The position numbers and the translations under genes are program-made. Below the pieces are notes generated by a model that saw nothing but the letters and a program-made list of their open reading frames with translations, searched no databases and was not told the origin of the DNA. Below are positions 1-12,250 of a stretch of 64,000 bases of DNA, one piece after another. Each line of letters opens with the position of its first letter. The stretch's first letter is position 1. Source of the DNA: Lepeophtheirus salmonis (Eukaryota > Arthropoda > Copepoda > Siphonostomatoida > Caligidae); NCBI RefSeq assembly GCF_016086655.4, contig NC_052136.2:14384001-14448000 (forward strand), written 5' to 3'.

Positions 1-1
1 A

Positions 2-3000
2 CAGAGCTTCTGCAACAAATCCATTATTTACTCTCCTTCCCACTCTGATGAGCCCCACGGGAATGGGACTCTCCATCAAACTGCGGATATGGATATGACC
101 GTTTTTATGAGCGACACATCCGACGATCAGAATGACATTGAAAACCTCATTGAACAAAAAGCAAATGAAAGTTTTTATAAACTATTCAAGGAAGACTCTA
201 ATAATACCATGTGTCATAGTACACGCATGGATATGACTGTCTTCCAAAGTAATGAATCCAAGGAGAGGAGAATATCGAAAGTCTTATTCAAGAAAAAGCA
301 GAGGAAAGCTTTGCGCTCATCAACTCTGAGAAGGAAGTTCATTTTAATATTGGTAATGAGGTAACGGTGACGGAGCCTTATGAAATGGATATAACTAAAA
401 TGAGTAAAAATCATGGAAACATTTGTAATAAAGAAAATATTCATTTAAAATATCAAGAAGAAACAAAAGAAAAGAAAACATCAAGTAATAATAAAACTTT
501 AAGACAGTCCATAGATATGGATTTCACTGTTTTGAAGGGAAATGGAGACAGAGGCGGAAAGAGAAATTATAATAAGCCCAACAATAAAAATTGTACCATT
601 AACGTGGGCGTTGAAATGGATTTGACGAATAATGAATGTGTTATGTTCGAGGACCCCATTGAAAAAGATATTCGTTTATATTCTGAACAAGAAGTTGTTG
701 ATCCCTTGATTGAAAGAATAGCACAAAGAAAGTTACCAGAATCGCATTTTCATCATAAAACGGATCAAAATGAATCTACTTTGAAAAAGAAGAGTAAAAG
801 CATATCACAAGTTATGATTGACAAAGAAGAAAATTTAGAGAATGGATCAGCAAAGAAATATGCAAATCCGCATAAAAAGAGATGTTTGGATTATGAAGTT
901 TATGATAAAGAAAATCTACATAGAACAACTCAAAAAGAAGGAAATGTATACAAAAAAATCAATTGATAAAACTATAAGACAATCTATGGACATGGAATTT
1001 ACTGTTACTAATATAAAAGACAATTTTTCTTTCAAAAAGAATGATGATTTGGGGGACCAAAATAATTTTAAAAAATCTGAAAGGAAAAACTGTACAGTAG
1101 TTGAAGCTGTTGAAATGGATTTGAGTGCAGACGAAGATTCAGTGTTTCTATCGACTTCCAAATCTGACATGGGCCTGTACTCCAAGCAAGAAGGAGTTAA
1201 TGTTTCTAAGAAATCCGATTCTCTGCGACAGTTACCAGAACAATTACTCAATCAAGTTGCACCCATTGAGAGCAAAGGAACAATGGATATTAAAAATGAA
1301 ACAAAGAATTCAGCTAACGATCAATCCATTATTGGACATAAGGATGGCTTAACGAAAATCAATAAAAGTTGTGTTGGAGACAAAGAAGATATCCACAAAA
1401 AATCAATTAATAAAACTATTAGGCAATCTATGGACATGGAGTTTACTGTTACTAATCGAAAAGAGCAATTTCCTTTGAAAAATCATGCTGATTTGGGGGA
1501 CCAAAATAATTTTAAAAAATCTGAAAGGAAAAACTGTACAGTAGTTGAAACTGTTGAAATGGATTTGAGTGCAGACGAAGATTCAGTGTTTCTATCGACT
1601 TCCAAATCTGACATGGGCCTGTGCTCCAAGCAAGAAAGAGTTAATGTTCCTAAAAAATCCGATTCGCTGCGACAGTTACCCGAACCATTACTCAATCAAG
1701 TTGTACCCATTGAGAGCAAAGGAACAATGGATATTAAAAATGAAACAAAGAATTCGGCTAACGATCAATCCATTATTGGACATGAGGATGGCTTAACGAA
1801 AATCAATAAAAGTTGTGTTGGAGACAAAGAAGATATCCACAAAAAATCAATTAATAAAACTATTAGGCAATCTATGGACATGGAGTTTACTGTTACTAAT
1901 CGAAAAGAGCAATTTCCTTTGAAAAATCATGCTGATTTGGGGACCAAAATAATTTTAAAAAATCTGAAAGGAAAAACTGTACAGTAGTTGAAGCTGTTGA
2001 AATGGACTTGAGTGCAGACGAAGATTCAGTGTTTCTATCGACTTCCAAATCTGACATGGGCTTGTGCTCCAAGCAAGAAGGAGTTAATGTTTCTAAGAAA
2101 ACTGATTCTCTGCGACAGTTACCCGAATCATTTCATTATAAAAATAATCTAGCTGAAAGTGAATTGAAGACAAGTGTTAAGTCTAAAATACACGGACAAG
2201 AAAAACATTCAGGAGATTATGATTTAATGGGTTTAAATGCTAAAAAGATTAGAATGATGCCCTCAGGGAATGATTTAATTAAAACACATCTGCATAATGA
2301 ACTTGAAATTGTAAACAGTGGTAGTCACGTTCGCAATGAAGATGACTATAAAAAAGAATGCGAACGTCCTAAAAACTTAGAAGTGCCCTTAGGCTTGAAT
2401 GAAAAAAGTAAGGATATTCAGCAATCGAAAAAAGTGGAAGAGGGTATCACAAATAAAGCTACAGACCTTATTGTTGACGGAACTAATAGAAAAATGAATA
2501 ATACTTCTAGTCATGATCTGGATGACAAAAAGAAATATGCAACAATACAAAAAACTCATATAAACCATATTCATTCAGAAATAAGTATACCACAAGAAGT
2601 TGATGTAGAAGTAAACCCAAGTAGTAAAACTTTTCATAAAGAAAGAAATTATAGTTCTGGATCCACTCTAGAAAGTAAAAACGACAATATCAATTCATAT
2701 TCAACAAATGAAAGGGAATATGAAAATATACATATTTCTGGTAGTTCTTTGACTATCAATTCGGAGTCGCAAGAGGAAAATCAGACAGCAAATAGAAATA
2801 CTATTTTAAATCCTAGTCAGTCTGATCGATCTACCCCACAAAAATTAATGCCTTCGACTGCACTAACACCTGTTTTCAAAACAATAAGCAAGGAAAAAGA
2901 TGTGGAATCCATGAAATTATCCCCTTCCTCCTTCTTTGAGAGTAGTAAATCTAAAATGACGAAGAGCAATGCCCATGAACTTCATTCCAAGAATGAAAAT

Positions 3001-3948
3001 ACTCGATGTAGTCAGGATACGACATCTGATCTGAACGCCTTCATCAATGGAAGTAATTTAGAAAGAGAAAATTGGTTGCCGCAAATAGAGACTCCTCCTA
3101 TGTCAAATAAGAGGATGCTCAATGACAGTGACCATGTTCCTAGCAATAATTCGTCCTATAGTGAAACGTATAATTCGTTCAGAGTGGACGTTTCAGGAGA
3201 AGATTCTGTTCAAGAGAAGAACAATCCCTGTATGAAGCCTATTATCAATATTTTTAATTACTATGAAAAGGAACAACTCTCTTTTGAAGATGGATACAAA
3301 TATACAGACTTCCATATAGAACACATGTCAGATCATTTGGTCACTCTGTCTTTCATGGAAGGAAAGTTTAAATTAGATTTCTACATAGAAAAATTGTGTT
3401 CGGTTGAAGAAAAAGAAAACATACTCATTCAGCATTGTAAAATCAATGATGTGGTAGGACTCGTTCAGTATACTCAAAGTGACGCATTTGTAAATATGGT
3501 ACTGGGTCTAGTCGACACCATTTTATTGAAAAGTAATATGCTTAAGGGAATAATGCGTATTACAAATAGATTTAAGGATTTTCTTGGTTTGATCCGCTCA
3601 CATTTGTCAAGTGCCTGTAAAATGATAATTGCGGAAACTAAAATATTTCACAATCATCCTGGCTCAGGTCTAGATAAAAAGAATCCGAAAGTCTATCGCG
3701 TCCTTTTTTCAGGTTTTTATTTTTATTTTCGCATGAATATTAACTTTGAAAGTGGATTAGACTATATTCGGAAATCAGTGTCTTGTTCCTTGTCGGAAGG
3801 TGGATGCAACATCGATTTCATTTTAGATTTAGCACAAAAATCCAAACAGTCATGGCTATTTTTTGAGGACTATATAAAGAAGATTGATTTATACGTTAAG
3901 TATATGGATGCACTCTATGTTAAATCTCTAGATATTAAGTCCAGCTAA
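2..3948 (+). CDS. KNL1: KNL1/Spc105-like kinetochore scaffold, 5'-partial, with three single-base frame breaks
   Basis: KNL1 is the outer-kinetochore scaffold; phosphorylated MELT motifs recruit BUB3-BUB1, and a C-terminal RWD pair binds the MIS12 complex. Seen here: at least eleven MELT-like motifs (MDMT at 89 and about 227, then MDIT, MDFT, MDLT, and alternating MEFT/MDLS at 992, 1115, 1436, 1559, 1880, 2002). A long polar, Asn/Ser/Lys-rich linker follows, then a folded C-terminal region (about 3240-3940) with the hydrophobic pattern expected of RWD folds (for example LVTLSFMEGKFKLDFYIE). The frame is open from base 2, so the true start and any N-terminal PP1 site lie outside. The frame changes near 266 (one base missing), at the A run 952-958 (one extra A) and at the G run 1939-1942 (one G fewer than the sister repeats). 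Homologous sequence continues across each break. No introns are evident. Family assignment rests on motif layout, not on strong sequence identity. Confidence 0.8.
953..2128 (+). repeat. 444-bp tandem repeat inside KNL1 (about 2.6 units)
   Basis: Near-identical units begin at about 953, 1397 and 1841, a period of 444 bp or 148 codons. Each unit carries one MEFT motif and, 41 codons on, one MDLS motif. The third unit diverges near 2127 and lacks one G at 1939-1942. Because the period is a multiple of three, unit gain or loss keeps frame. Confidence 0.9.
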
Positions 3949-5344
3949 TGGTAATATTAATAGTAGTGTTGTTACTGTGGCCCATGAATTATGTCTGGTT
4001 TTCCTTTTCAATATTTTAAAATATGTATTGTTTTATTCTTCATATAATAATATTTTTTATTTGTATCCTTTAAATAATATAACCATTAATCGCAAGAACT
4101 GGATTTGAGTTGAATTACTTAATAGAAACAGCATGCTAATATGCAGTGTGGTCTTGAATTATTATCCTATCAGAAAAAATTAATCGCAGATTTAAAGTTG
4201 TACTAGAATTAGAGCTATAAAGAGGTGGAAAGTTACCATAGAAGTTTTGATTTGATAATTTTCAAATGAGTAGTTTATGTTATTTTGAAATTAGTAGACT
4301 GAAAACTCCTTAGCCTTCCACCACTCCCTTTCCTCCATCACATATATATCTTAATTATAGAAAAATATTAATTTTCTTACTACCGTTACTTTCATTATAA
4401 CTTCAGCCCAATAAATCATTGTCTTTTGTGCATTGCCTCTGATCGAAAACGTTAGGGGCCAAGGAAGAGGGGTGGAAGGGTCATAAATTTCACTTAAATA
4501 CATATATAACAGTGGGTTATCAGCGGGCTAATATTCTAGGCCCACAATTTAGGAAGACTACTTATTTATAAATGTTGGATTTATTTCTTTAAAAAATCTA
4601 CTTTGAAGCTCATGTATGAATTTTTACATAACTGTAACAAAATACTTTTTTATAAATTTAGGGTAATGGAAATTTATCTCAATATCAAAATATGTCATTT
4701 TTTTAATATACAGATTTTGAATTTGACACAATTTCTGGTGGTATAGCTAGTTTTTTGTAATGAACTTCCGAAATTAAATCAGGAAGCTCTTTATTTTTTC
4801 TCTTTCGTAGTTCCAGGTTTTTAACTCAATTCTAAATATTTTTATCTGTTCGTATTTGAGACTGAGAATAACTAATATCAGGCAGCACAAGTTAAAATAT
4901 TAAAGGAGCCTATAACGAAGGGCATTCAATATCGATTCAATGAACTTTCAATAGCATCAACCCGATAATATTTACACATATTCGACGATGCAACTTTTTT
5001 GGCAATTTTTTTATATTTTGCGATTAATTTGTTTATTTTACGCACTAATATGTTGAAAAATATATATTGTTCACCTAGAATATAGGTGTGAGGGCTATAG
5101 GGGCTCTACCTTCCTCCTCCAAAAAAGTTTTTTACAAAAATATTTAATTTTTGGATATTTTCCTGCCGAACCCCCCTGGATCCAGTCTGTAAATTCCAGT
5201 TTTACAATGTTTTTACCCAAAAAATTTCCATTAATTCCCCTTTATTCTCATGGAAATTTTGCATATTTGAAAATTCCCAGAATTTTGCAACCCTAATCTA
5301 TTATTACTTTTTTAGAGGATTAATATTGTCCTATTTCAATTTAC
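3949..5344. other. Intergenic spacer, no gene seen
   Basis: AT-rich spacer downstream of KNL1. No convincing ORF. The part at 5080-5290, with C-rich edges and A/T runs, resembles the AT-rich repeat seen near 48.9 kb and at the right end of the window. Confidence 0.5.
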
Positions 5345-5620
5345 CAATATCTCTTTCAATGTGCTTGCCCTTGTTTTGAACAACTAAGCAAAGATCCCTG
5401 AATTGCAGCCAGTACGCACGCCTTCTGGAATTTTTGCCTACGCGGCAGCCATTAGCGAATCCTTGCTGAGCATGGAAAATGCATTGGCCTCCTCCTTGAC
5501 CATACTCTACATTGCAAAGCCAAGGTGGTTAAGATCAAATGAAAAGGGAGGCCAAAAGTGCTCAAAATTGTCCGTACCATTTTTGCACTTCATTTTGAAG
5601 ATGGGCCCCTGTCCACACTT
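5345..5620 (-). pseudogene. Tc1/mariner-like transposase C-terminal relic
   Basis: On the minus strand a degraded reading resembles the end of a Tc1/mariner DDE transposase: a WPPFSFDLNHLGF segment (ancestral pattern WPPxSPDLNPLD) leads into SMVKEEANAF and a run ending IPEGVRTGCNSGIF. At least two in-frame stops are present and the N-terminal two thirds is missing. It lies between KNL1 and VPS45, in the 3' flank of VPS45. Confidence 0.6.
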
Positions 5621-5898
5621 AATTTTTTTTTCTGTCGAAACGTTGTTGTAATATTTATTACTTGGGTAACGAAATACTCTGAATTTAATAACGTTTGAGT
5701 GAATCCTAGACTACCCTCTATACTTATTGAGTAAAGGAAGGGCAACAACGTTTAGTTATCTATGAATTGTAGTATTCTAATTTTTTGTAAACAAAATCAT
5801 AATTAAGTGCATATAATAAATATTTATGGTAACAATTCATTGTTCAATAAATAAACTCTCAATTTAAAATTAGGAAAATAAATATATACATAATTAAA

Positions 5899-7658
5899 TC
5901 ATTTCGGAACGGTAGCACGTGCAGTCTGTATAATGTCCTTCATAAAGCACTCCGAGTTCAGTAGTGAAGTGCCACCGACAACGATTCTAGCTCTTTGTTC
6001 TTTATTCAAATCATGAACAAGTGCAATTTCTGAGCAAGTCAGCCCACCCACAACAAACACTAATATTTTTTTTGATGGGGAGTAATTGCCATAGCGGTTA
6101 AGGTTTAAGTGATGAATATCTCCATTTATGACTGCATTTAAAACGTCTTTAAGGCGCGGTTGATATCGAGTATATACATTTTCAACCGTTTTAAACTCAT
6201 TGATAATGTTGGAGCTCACTGGATATATTCTGTTATCCTTTTGAAAAAGCTCAAAATTTCTCCCTATATATTCGTTTATACAGGATATATCGGCGGTGTT
6301 CACATCTAAAAAAATAAAAAAATTATAATAATCGGAGAAAGGATTAAAGTACTTTAAAAAAAACATAAATTACCAGATGCTTGAATCTGACTTAAAAATG
6401 AGATGTCCTTTAACTTCAGAGCAGTAATTAGGAGCATCCGAAAGAGATCAGATCTCTGGATGTTGGTATTTTCCGCTTGGGACGGAGGAGGGAATAAATC
6501 TCTTTTGAGTTTATTGACTATACTACTCTGATTAGAGGAGACTAGAATCTCTTGTTCTAGAAGGGAAATATTCAATAAGTCACGCATTTGAACTTTTTTA
6601 GCAATTTCATCAACAATTGATACATGTTTATCGACGATTCCAGATAACTTTTTAAACTCTGGATATCGGGATATGAAATCCTTGATATCACCCAAGGAAT
6701 CCATATTATCATGTTCATTTCTTCTCTTTTGAAAATCATCAACCAGTCTTTTGATGGATGAACAGAATTTGCCATAGTCTGCATAGATATTTTGTTTGTA
6801 AAATTCATCACCGTCAGTGGAGAAAGAGGTTTGCGTCGTCTTAGAACTGGAATCAGTGAAGGTGACTTTGTTATTATTAAATCCTAATAATTCATGAATC
6901 AAATTGAAATATGTCCAATTGAAAACAAGTGGAGTGATGGGATCAAATCGCCGATCCAAAATGAGTATCACTCCTTCATCACTAAAACCATTAGAGGACT
7001 CTAGTGAAGAGGAAAGAGAATGTGCAATACGATCCGTCTCAAGGGACGTTGACTGATAAAGTATGCTTGAACTCGTCATTCGTAGCAATTTTGTGGCTGC
7101 AGAGAGTCCTTCAGAGAATCTCTTTATATCAGCAGATTTATAATTAAACTTAGTTACTCCCTCAAGAGGTTTAAGCATGAATACATTATTTAATAGAGGC
7201 TCAATATCCATGTAAATCTCTTTAACCCCTTTCACCACTTCATTCATATCTGCTTCAGCCAATCTTTTAATCGTCATTGAGTCAATTCGATTAGTAAAAA
7301 ACAAATGATAAGAGTTGTAACTATTATTGGAAAGCTCGTAGATGAGAGCCTCTATGTTTTCATTCACATTACGAATCACGACGATGGCTTTTAGGTGACT
7401 CAATTTTGGATCTTTATATCTCTTGCGTCCTTGTCGAAATTTAGTCACGTCTTCAAAGAGAAACACCTCCTTCTTCATAATCAAGCTCTTTGAGCAAGCC
7501 AAGTCAATGATGCCCATGGTCACAGAATCCATGATCAGGGTTTTCATTCCCTTGATCGCATCTAGTTCATCAAACAAACTTTGCCGGATCAAATCAGGAA
7601 GATTTAAGGTCATTTTGGAATCTACTAAAATATTTACCACTGCTTGCTTACTAGACAA
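5899..7658 (-). CDS. VPS45: VPS45, Sec1/Munc18-family protein of endosome/TGN fusion
   Basis: SM-family protein that binds the syntaxin-16/Tlg2-type SNARE and promotes fusion at endosomes and the trans-Golgi network; cytosolic and peripheral on membranes. Two exons, complement(6374..7658) and complement(5899..6305), joined across a 68-bp GT-AG intron (donor at 6373, acceptor ending at 6306) give about 563 aa, close to the usual length of roughly 570. Family signatures visible: KTLIMDSVTMGIIDL near residue 40, KKEVFLFEDV near 65, ILILDRRFDPITPLVFNWTY near 230 followed by HELLGFNNN, FKKLSGIVDKHVSIVDEIAK near 340, and at the C-terminus VENVYTRYQP, LVFVVGGLTCSE and RIVVGGTSLLNS. The start ATG at 7658 gives an N-terminus of plausible length. 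No frame break is needed. The gene is divergent from METTL13, 928 bp away. Confidence 0.93.
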
Positions 7659-8586
7659 TAGGCATACAATTGTAATTTAATAAATATGCAAGTAGGAATC
7701 CTAATATTAAATGAAATAATCAGTTCAAGATATCGATATTCAAGTAGGGGAGACTAGAGAAAGTTAGCAAAACTTATCTGCAAAGTACAACCTGTTTTAA
7801 CTTTTCTTTTAAATAATGTAAAAATAACACTCATTCAGAGTAATTAAATACTTATAAATAGATAATATAATGTATTCCGTCTCACTTGTGAATAATTTCA
7901 TATTAAAAAAAGGTATTTTTATTTTCTATAAAAATGACAATTCTTTCCCTAAAAAGGCAGAAAATAATTGACCCAGAATCAAAATAAGGAAGATTTACGG
8001 TAGATCCAAAGTATTAATAATCAGTTTATAAATATTCTATCAAACAACGTCATTAATAATAGAAAAAAATATTAAAACCGTGGTTTTTGTAAGAAAAAAA
8101 TAAATAAAGTGTAACTAAATACCGTCTTCCCTATCTATTATGATCATTACTGTGCAATGCCTTGAAGTTGACGTCATATTATGAAATTATTATAGTTACC
8201 TTAAAAAATAAGCAAATCGACGTATGCAACGAAATGAATGAAACGAATGTGAACGAAAACTTTACGATAAATGCCTATATGCCTGTACTCAATATTATAT
8301 TGTTATGATAAAACTCCATTTTGAAGGATAATATTATTATTAATGAATCAAGCACATAAGTAAGAATGAATTATGGATGTTTATGAAGTTCTTTGACGTC
8401 ACTGAATTCATCGAGGTTTTATCTAAGAGTAAAATAGGAGTAACAAATGTAAATTCTTGATTGTTTTCTCTCCTCAAAACCTCTTTTAAATCAAAACAAA
8501 TGAAATAAACGATAACGTGTTTGATGCGTTAAATTTAGTGAGTGGTTTAATATTTAATAATAATATAAATATTGAATATTATTAAT
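7659..8586. promoter_or_regulatory. Divergent intergenic spacer between VPS45 and METTL13
   Basis: The two start codons are 928 bp apart and face away from each other, so the promoters of both genes must lie here. It is AT-rich; I see no specific element I would defend and no gene. Confidence 0.4.
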
Positions 8587-11095
8587 ATGGAATTGCTCCC
8601 TGGACATCACCGGGAATTCGGTCAAAAGGACTATTGGGAGTCTTTTTTTCAAGAAGCGTGGATCAAAAGCATTTGAGTGGTACGGAGAGTACACAGAGTT
8701 ATGCGGTGTCTTTCACAAATATATCAAACCCACAGATTCTATTTTGGTTGTGGGTTGCGGTAATTCGGAGCTCTCGGGGATCTTGTTCGTACAGGTGGAT
8801 TCAAATCCGTTTTCTCCATTGATACCTCGTCTCATGCCATCAAAGCAATGAGTGATAAATATGCTCAATTCAGTGAACATCTCAAATTCATTGAAATGGA
8901 TGCCACAGAAATGAAGTTCCCTGATGAGCATTTTGGGGTCGTCGTTGACAAAGGTACTCTGGACGCTTTATTTGTCGATGGAGAAGACCCCGCTGTCCTC
9001 TCAACGATTACAAACATGATCAATGTATAATTATTTCTAAAACCATAATACGTTTACTTATTCAGTTTTTTGCTCAGGAAATCGATCGAACGTTAAAGAA
9101 CAATGGTCGCTATATCTGTATTTCCCTCTTACAACCTCATATTCTCAAATGGATTGTCCCTACCTTTGCTGAACGAGGGTGGCCTATACGCATCATTCGA
9201 TGTCGTGAAGTGGACTCCAACAAATCTCCAGAAGAGTGTGTCTTCCCCGTCTTTGCCTTCATTGCGACCAAGTTCAAGAAAATTAGTGTCCCCAATAAAA
9301 AAATTATATTCCCTTCTGTTTTGGAACTTGCATTATCTACGGACGGGAAACTAACGCGTCTGAAAGAGCCGAAAGAGCTCATAGATTCTGTTAGAGGGGT
9401 TCAACAATTTGCTGCAATAAGAGCTCGGAAACGAGATGCTGCAGATGTGTCCCTGGATCTCCGGGTTCCAGGATCTGAGGCTCCAAGATATTCTATATTT
9501 GTGGTTGACCGCTCACAAGATAAAAAAGGAATATCCAGCAAGGAGGTTAAGTTTGCTGTTTTTGTCGTTCCTGAAGGGCGTGAATCAGAGTGGTTATTTG
9601 TTACGGAAGAGGGCCGAAGACAGTTGGCAGAATCTGCAGGATGTTTGCGAATGATTGTCGTGCATCTTCATCGAGAGCACACTTATAGTTCTATAGATGC
9701 TATTCAGGATGAACTCTCTAGCTACGCTTTAGAGTTTGCTCCTGATGATCTTCCTTCAAATTATCAAATCCCATTTATGTCCTGGGGGGATGATAATATA
9801 GGGAAAAGAGTTGAACGGAGTCGAGGAAAAAGCAAATTGTCCGGTGAGTTTGTTGTAGAGGATGTATCTCTGGATGATGGTCACGACTATCGACGACTCA
9901 TTTTTCTCTCGAGCCCCAATCTTACTCAATCGGAGGCAAAGTTGATTTATAAGGGAAACGGTAAGAAAAAGAAGCAAGTGATTGATCACTCATTTTTAGC
10001 TTGTGCCCACCATTCCGTGATGATCAGCTCGCTGGATGCCTACTCTAAAGAAAAATGTACCTGTTTAATCGTTGGACTCGGTGGAGGAGCTCTCGCTTCA
10101 CACGTTTCCAATTCATTTTCCAAGGTATATTATATGACTTAATTAACTATCAACATATTGTACCAATAACGAGTATGCCTTTATAGCTGAAGGTGGACGT
10201 AGTCGAGCTGGATCCTGCTATCAGTCGTGTAGCGCAGGATCACTTTGAGTTCAGAGAAAATGAGAGGCTAAAGGTGATAAACGATGATGGAATACATTAC
10301 ATCAATGGTCTGTCACCCTCCGTTTATGATGTGATCATGTTGGACGTTGATAACAAGGACAGAGCTCTGGGAATGAGCTGCCCACCAAAACCCTTCATCG
10401 AGATAGACTTTATGAATAATATTAAAAAAAGCCTGCGAGACAACGGTAAGTAACACATTTTTTTCTTTATTATAAGTTTGAGAAATCACAAATCATAATA
10501 AAACATATTTATTACATCAAATAAATGCATCGTGCATCCTACGCAGCTATGCATATAAAAAATAATTTTTGGCGATGATATTTATTTTCTCTTAAGAGTG
10601 TACGATGTGCAATTCGGTTTCATAACATTAATATAATGAAGACAATAAATTTGTTATTACTCTTTTACACTTAATAGAGTACGAATAAGAGGAAGGGGTA
10701 CGGGAGAGGACAAAAGAAATTCATAAAATATATTTCTTTAAAACGAATGCTAAGACAACACACGGCATACTATCTTTTCTTTTTCATCTATCTGTAACTC
10801 TCTGTGAAATCTAAAACACAATGCTCATAATTAATTTATTGTATAATGCTAATATATAATCAACATGCCCTCATGAAATAACTCATTTAATTGATGCATT
10901 CTAGGAATGTTGGTCCTGAATCTGGTCTGTCGAGATCCTTTACTTCGAGAAGCTGCAATAAAAGACTTGCAATCAGTTTTTAAGAAAGTTCGATCCTACA
11001 AAATCCCTGAAGAAGTAAACGAAATTCTCTATTGCCAAGATAATTGCACAACGATTCTTGTAGATGATCCAAAATTGTTGATAACTCTAGTATGA
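8587..11095 (+). CDS. METTL13: METTL13, eEF1A lysine and N-terminal methyltransferase
   Basis: Two SAM-dependent methyltransferase domains; in characterised orthologues the N-terminal one modifies a lysine of eEF1A and the C-terminal one its alpha-amino group. Exons 8587..9024, 9078..10124, 10187..10445 and 10905..11095, with GT-AG introns of 53, 62 and 459 bp, give about 644 aa (human about 699). N-terminal domain: FGQKDYWE, AFEWYGEY, motif I ILVVGCGNSELS, then VVDKGTLDALFVDGEDP and GRYICISLLQPHILKW. Middle: PVFAFIATKFKKI, GRESEWLFVTEEGRRQL. C-terminal domain: CLIVGLGGGALASHV, VVELDPAISRVAQDHF, DVIMLDVDNKD, LGMSCPPKPF, LNLVCRDP and EVNEILYCQ. Exon 1 has one extra T in the run near 8643-8649 and lacks one G near 8778; between them the conserved sequence runs in another frame, after which the first frame is restored. 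Confidence 0.92.
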
Positions 11096-11189
11096 ATAAT
11101 GATAGTAATGTCTGGATTTGATTTTTTTTTTTTTTGCTCCTTAATCTCCTGTTGCTGTTGGTGTATTGTTTTGACTAGTCTTAATTTGA

Positions 11190-11195
11190 AATAAA
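11190..11195 (+). terminator. Candidate poly(A) signal for METTL13
   Basis: AATAAA lies 95 bp after the METTL13 stop codon and just before the stop of the convergent zinc-finger gene, a reasonable position for 3' end formation. Confidence 0.5.
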
Positions 11196-11205
11196 CTCAA
11201 ATTCA

Positions 11206-12010
11206 CTAACTGAGAATAGCATTGGTATTATGAGCCTTTTTAACATGTTGATTCATAGAGCTTCGATTCGTAAAGATCCTTTCACAAATGGAGCATGGGA
11301 ATTTTTTACCGTAGTGGAGACTCTCTCGATGAGCTTTTAGATTGGACTTTCTCCCAAAAGACTTGCCGCATTCAGGACATACGTGTACTTCAGTCACACC
11401 AGAGTGTTTTTCCTTTCGGTGCCCAAAGAGAGACCTTTTGCTCTTGAATATCTTTGCACAGTCCACACAAGTAAGTTCTTTGAGGGAGCTGTGATGCAGG
11501 GAATTGTGTTCTGTGATATCATTGATGGGAACAAACTGATGACACACACGACACACGTTGAACTCTCCTCCATTGGACTCCTTGACCTTGACTGGTGAAT
11601 TGGGGTTTCCATCACTCACCTCAACCTCCACAAACTCTGTGTTGTCATCGTCCAAAACGACTTCTTCATAGACCTGCCAAGAGAAATGATGCATGAAATT
11701 ATCTTAGAAAACAAGAGACAAAGAGTGAGCCTCGCGCGCAAACCTGAAGAACTTCTCCCGAGCCTCCGCGTGAGAGCTGTTCCAGAGCAGAGACGGTTTC
11801 GTAGACAGCTACATCCTGAACTACTTCCTCCTCTTCTTCCGTCGTCTCAATTATGTAAATTTGCTGTCCATCGTCCTGGACGACCTCTTCTGTCGTCACA
11901 ACCACGGAGCCTCCGTCATCAGGATTATCCTCCCCATCATCGATAGAGACTCCACCTGACGTTGACACAATTTTAATTGTTGTTGTTCCGCTGTCGCCGC
12001 CGCCACTCAT
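11206..12010 (-). CDS. Small C2H2 zinc-finger protein with acidic N-terminus
   Basis: Probable nuclear DNA-binding protein; no named orthologue recognised. Exons complement(11744..12010) and complement(11673..11206) join across a 70-bp GT-AG intron (CAG/GTTTGC donor, TTGGCAG acceptor) in frame to give 244 aa. Residues 1-125 are low complexity, rich in Gly/Ser, Thr, Val and acidic residues (for example ETTEEEEEVVQD), resembling an activation segment. Fingers lie at about residues 130-150 (degenerate, CRVCHQF...), 158-179, 188-209 and 216-237; the last three fit C-x2-C-x12-H-x3/4-H, for example CPECGKSFGRKSNLKAH. Its stop is 110 bp from that of METTL13, tail to tail. A pyrimidine-rich tract lies just upstream of the start. 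Confidence 0.85.
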
Positions 12011-12054
12011 TTCAGCTGAATTCAGCTATTTCATAGAAGGGGAAATTAGGAGAT

Positions 12055-12250
12055 TCGTCAATTTCTTCCTCTTCTCTCTCTTCTTCCTTCTCTCTGTCTT
12101 TCTTTTGTCTCTCCGCTGCCTTCTCCCTCTCTCTGATTTTCAGCTCCCTCTCTCTTTCCCTCTCTTTCTCTCTCTCTCTCTATGTCTCCCCAACTCCCTC
12201 CTCAATCCACATCACCGATCCTATTAGCCACCTTCTCAATCTCCCTCCTT
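12055..12250. repeat. CT-rich (GA on minus strand) microsatellite-like tract
   Basis: About 190 bp of almost uninterrupted CT-rich sequence lies directly upstream of the minus-strand zinc-finger gene. Its position fits a promoter or 5'UTR polypurine tract of that gene. GAGA-factor-type binding is a guess from composition. Confidence 0.75.

Noticed and set aside
1125..1796. Overlapping ORFs at 1125-1352, 1483-1695 and 1569-1796
   Set aside because: They repeat with the 444-bp KNL1 unit in other frames and are shadows of it.
7423..7680. Plus-strand ORF over the start of VPS45
   Set aside because: Antisense shadow of a conserved exon; no family pattern.
11750..12250. Plus-strand ORF 11686-11946 opposite the zinc-finger first exon
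   Set aside because: Arg/Pro-rich translation of an antisense acidic coding sequence; the minus gene has splice sites and fingers.
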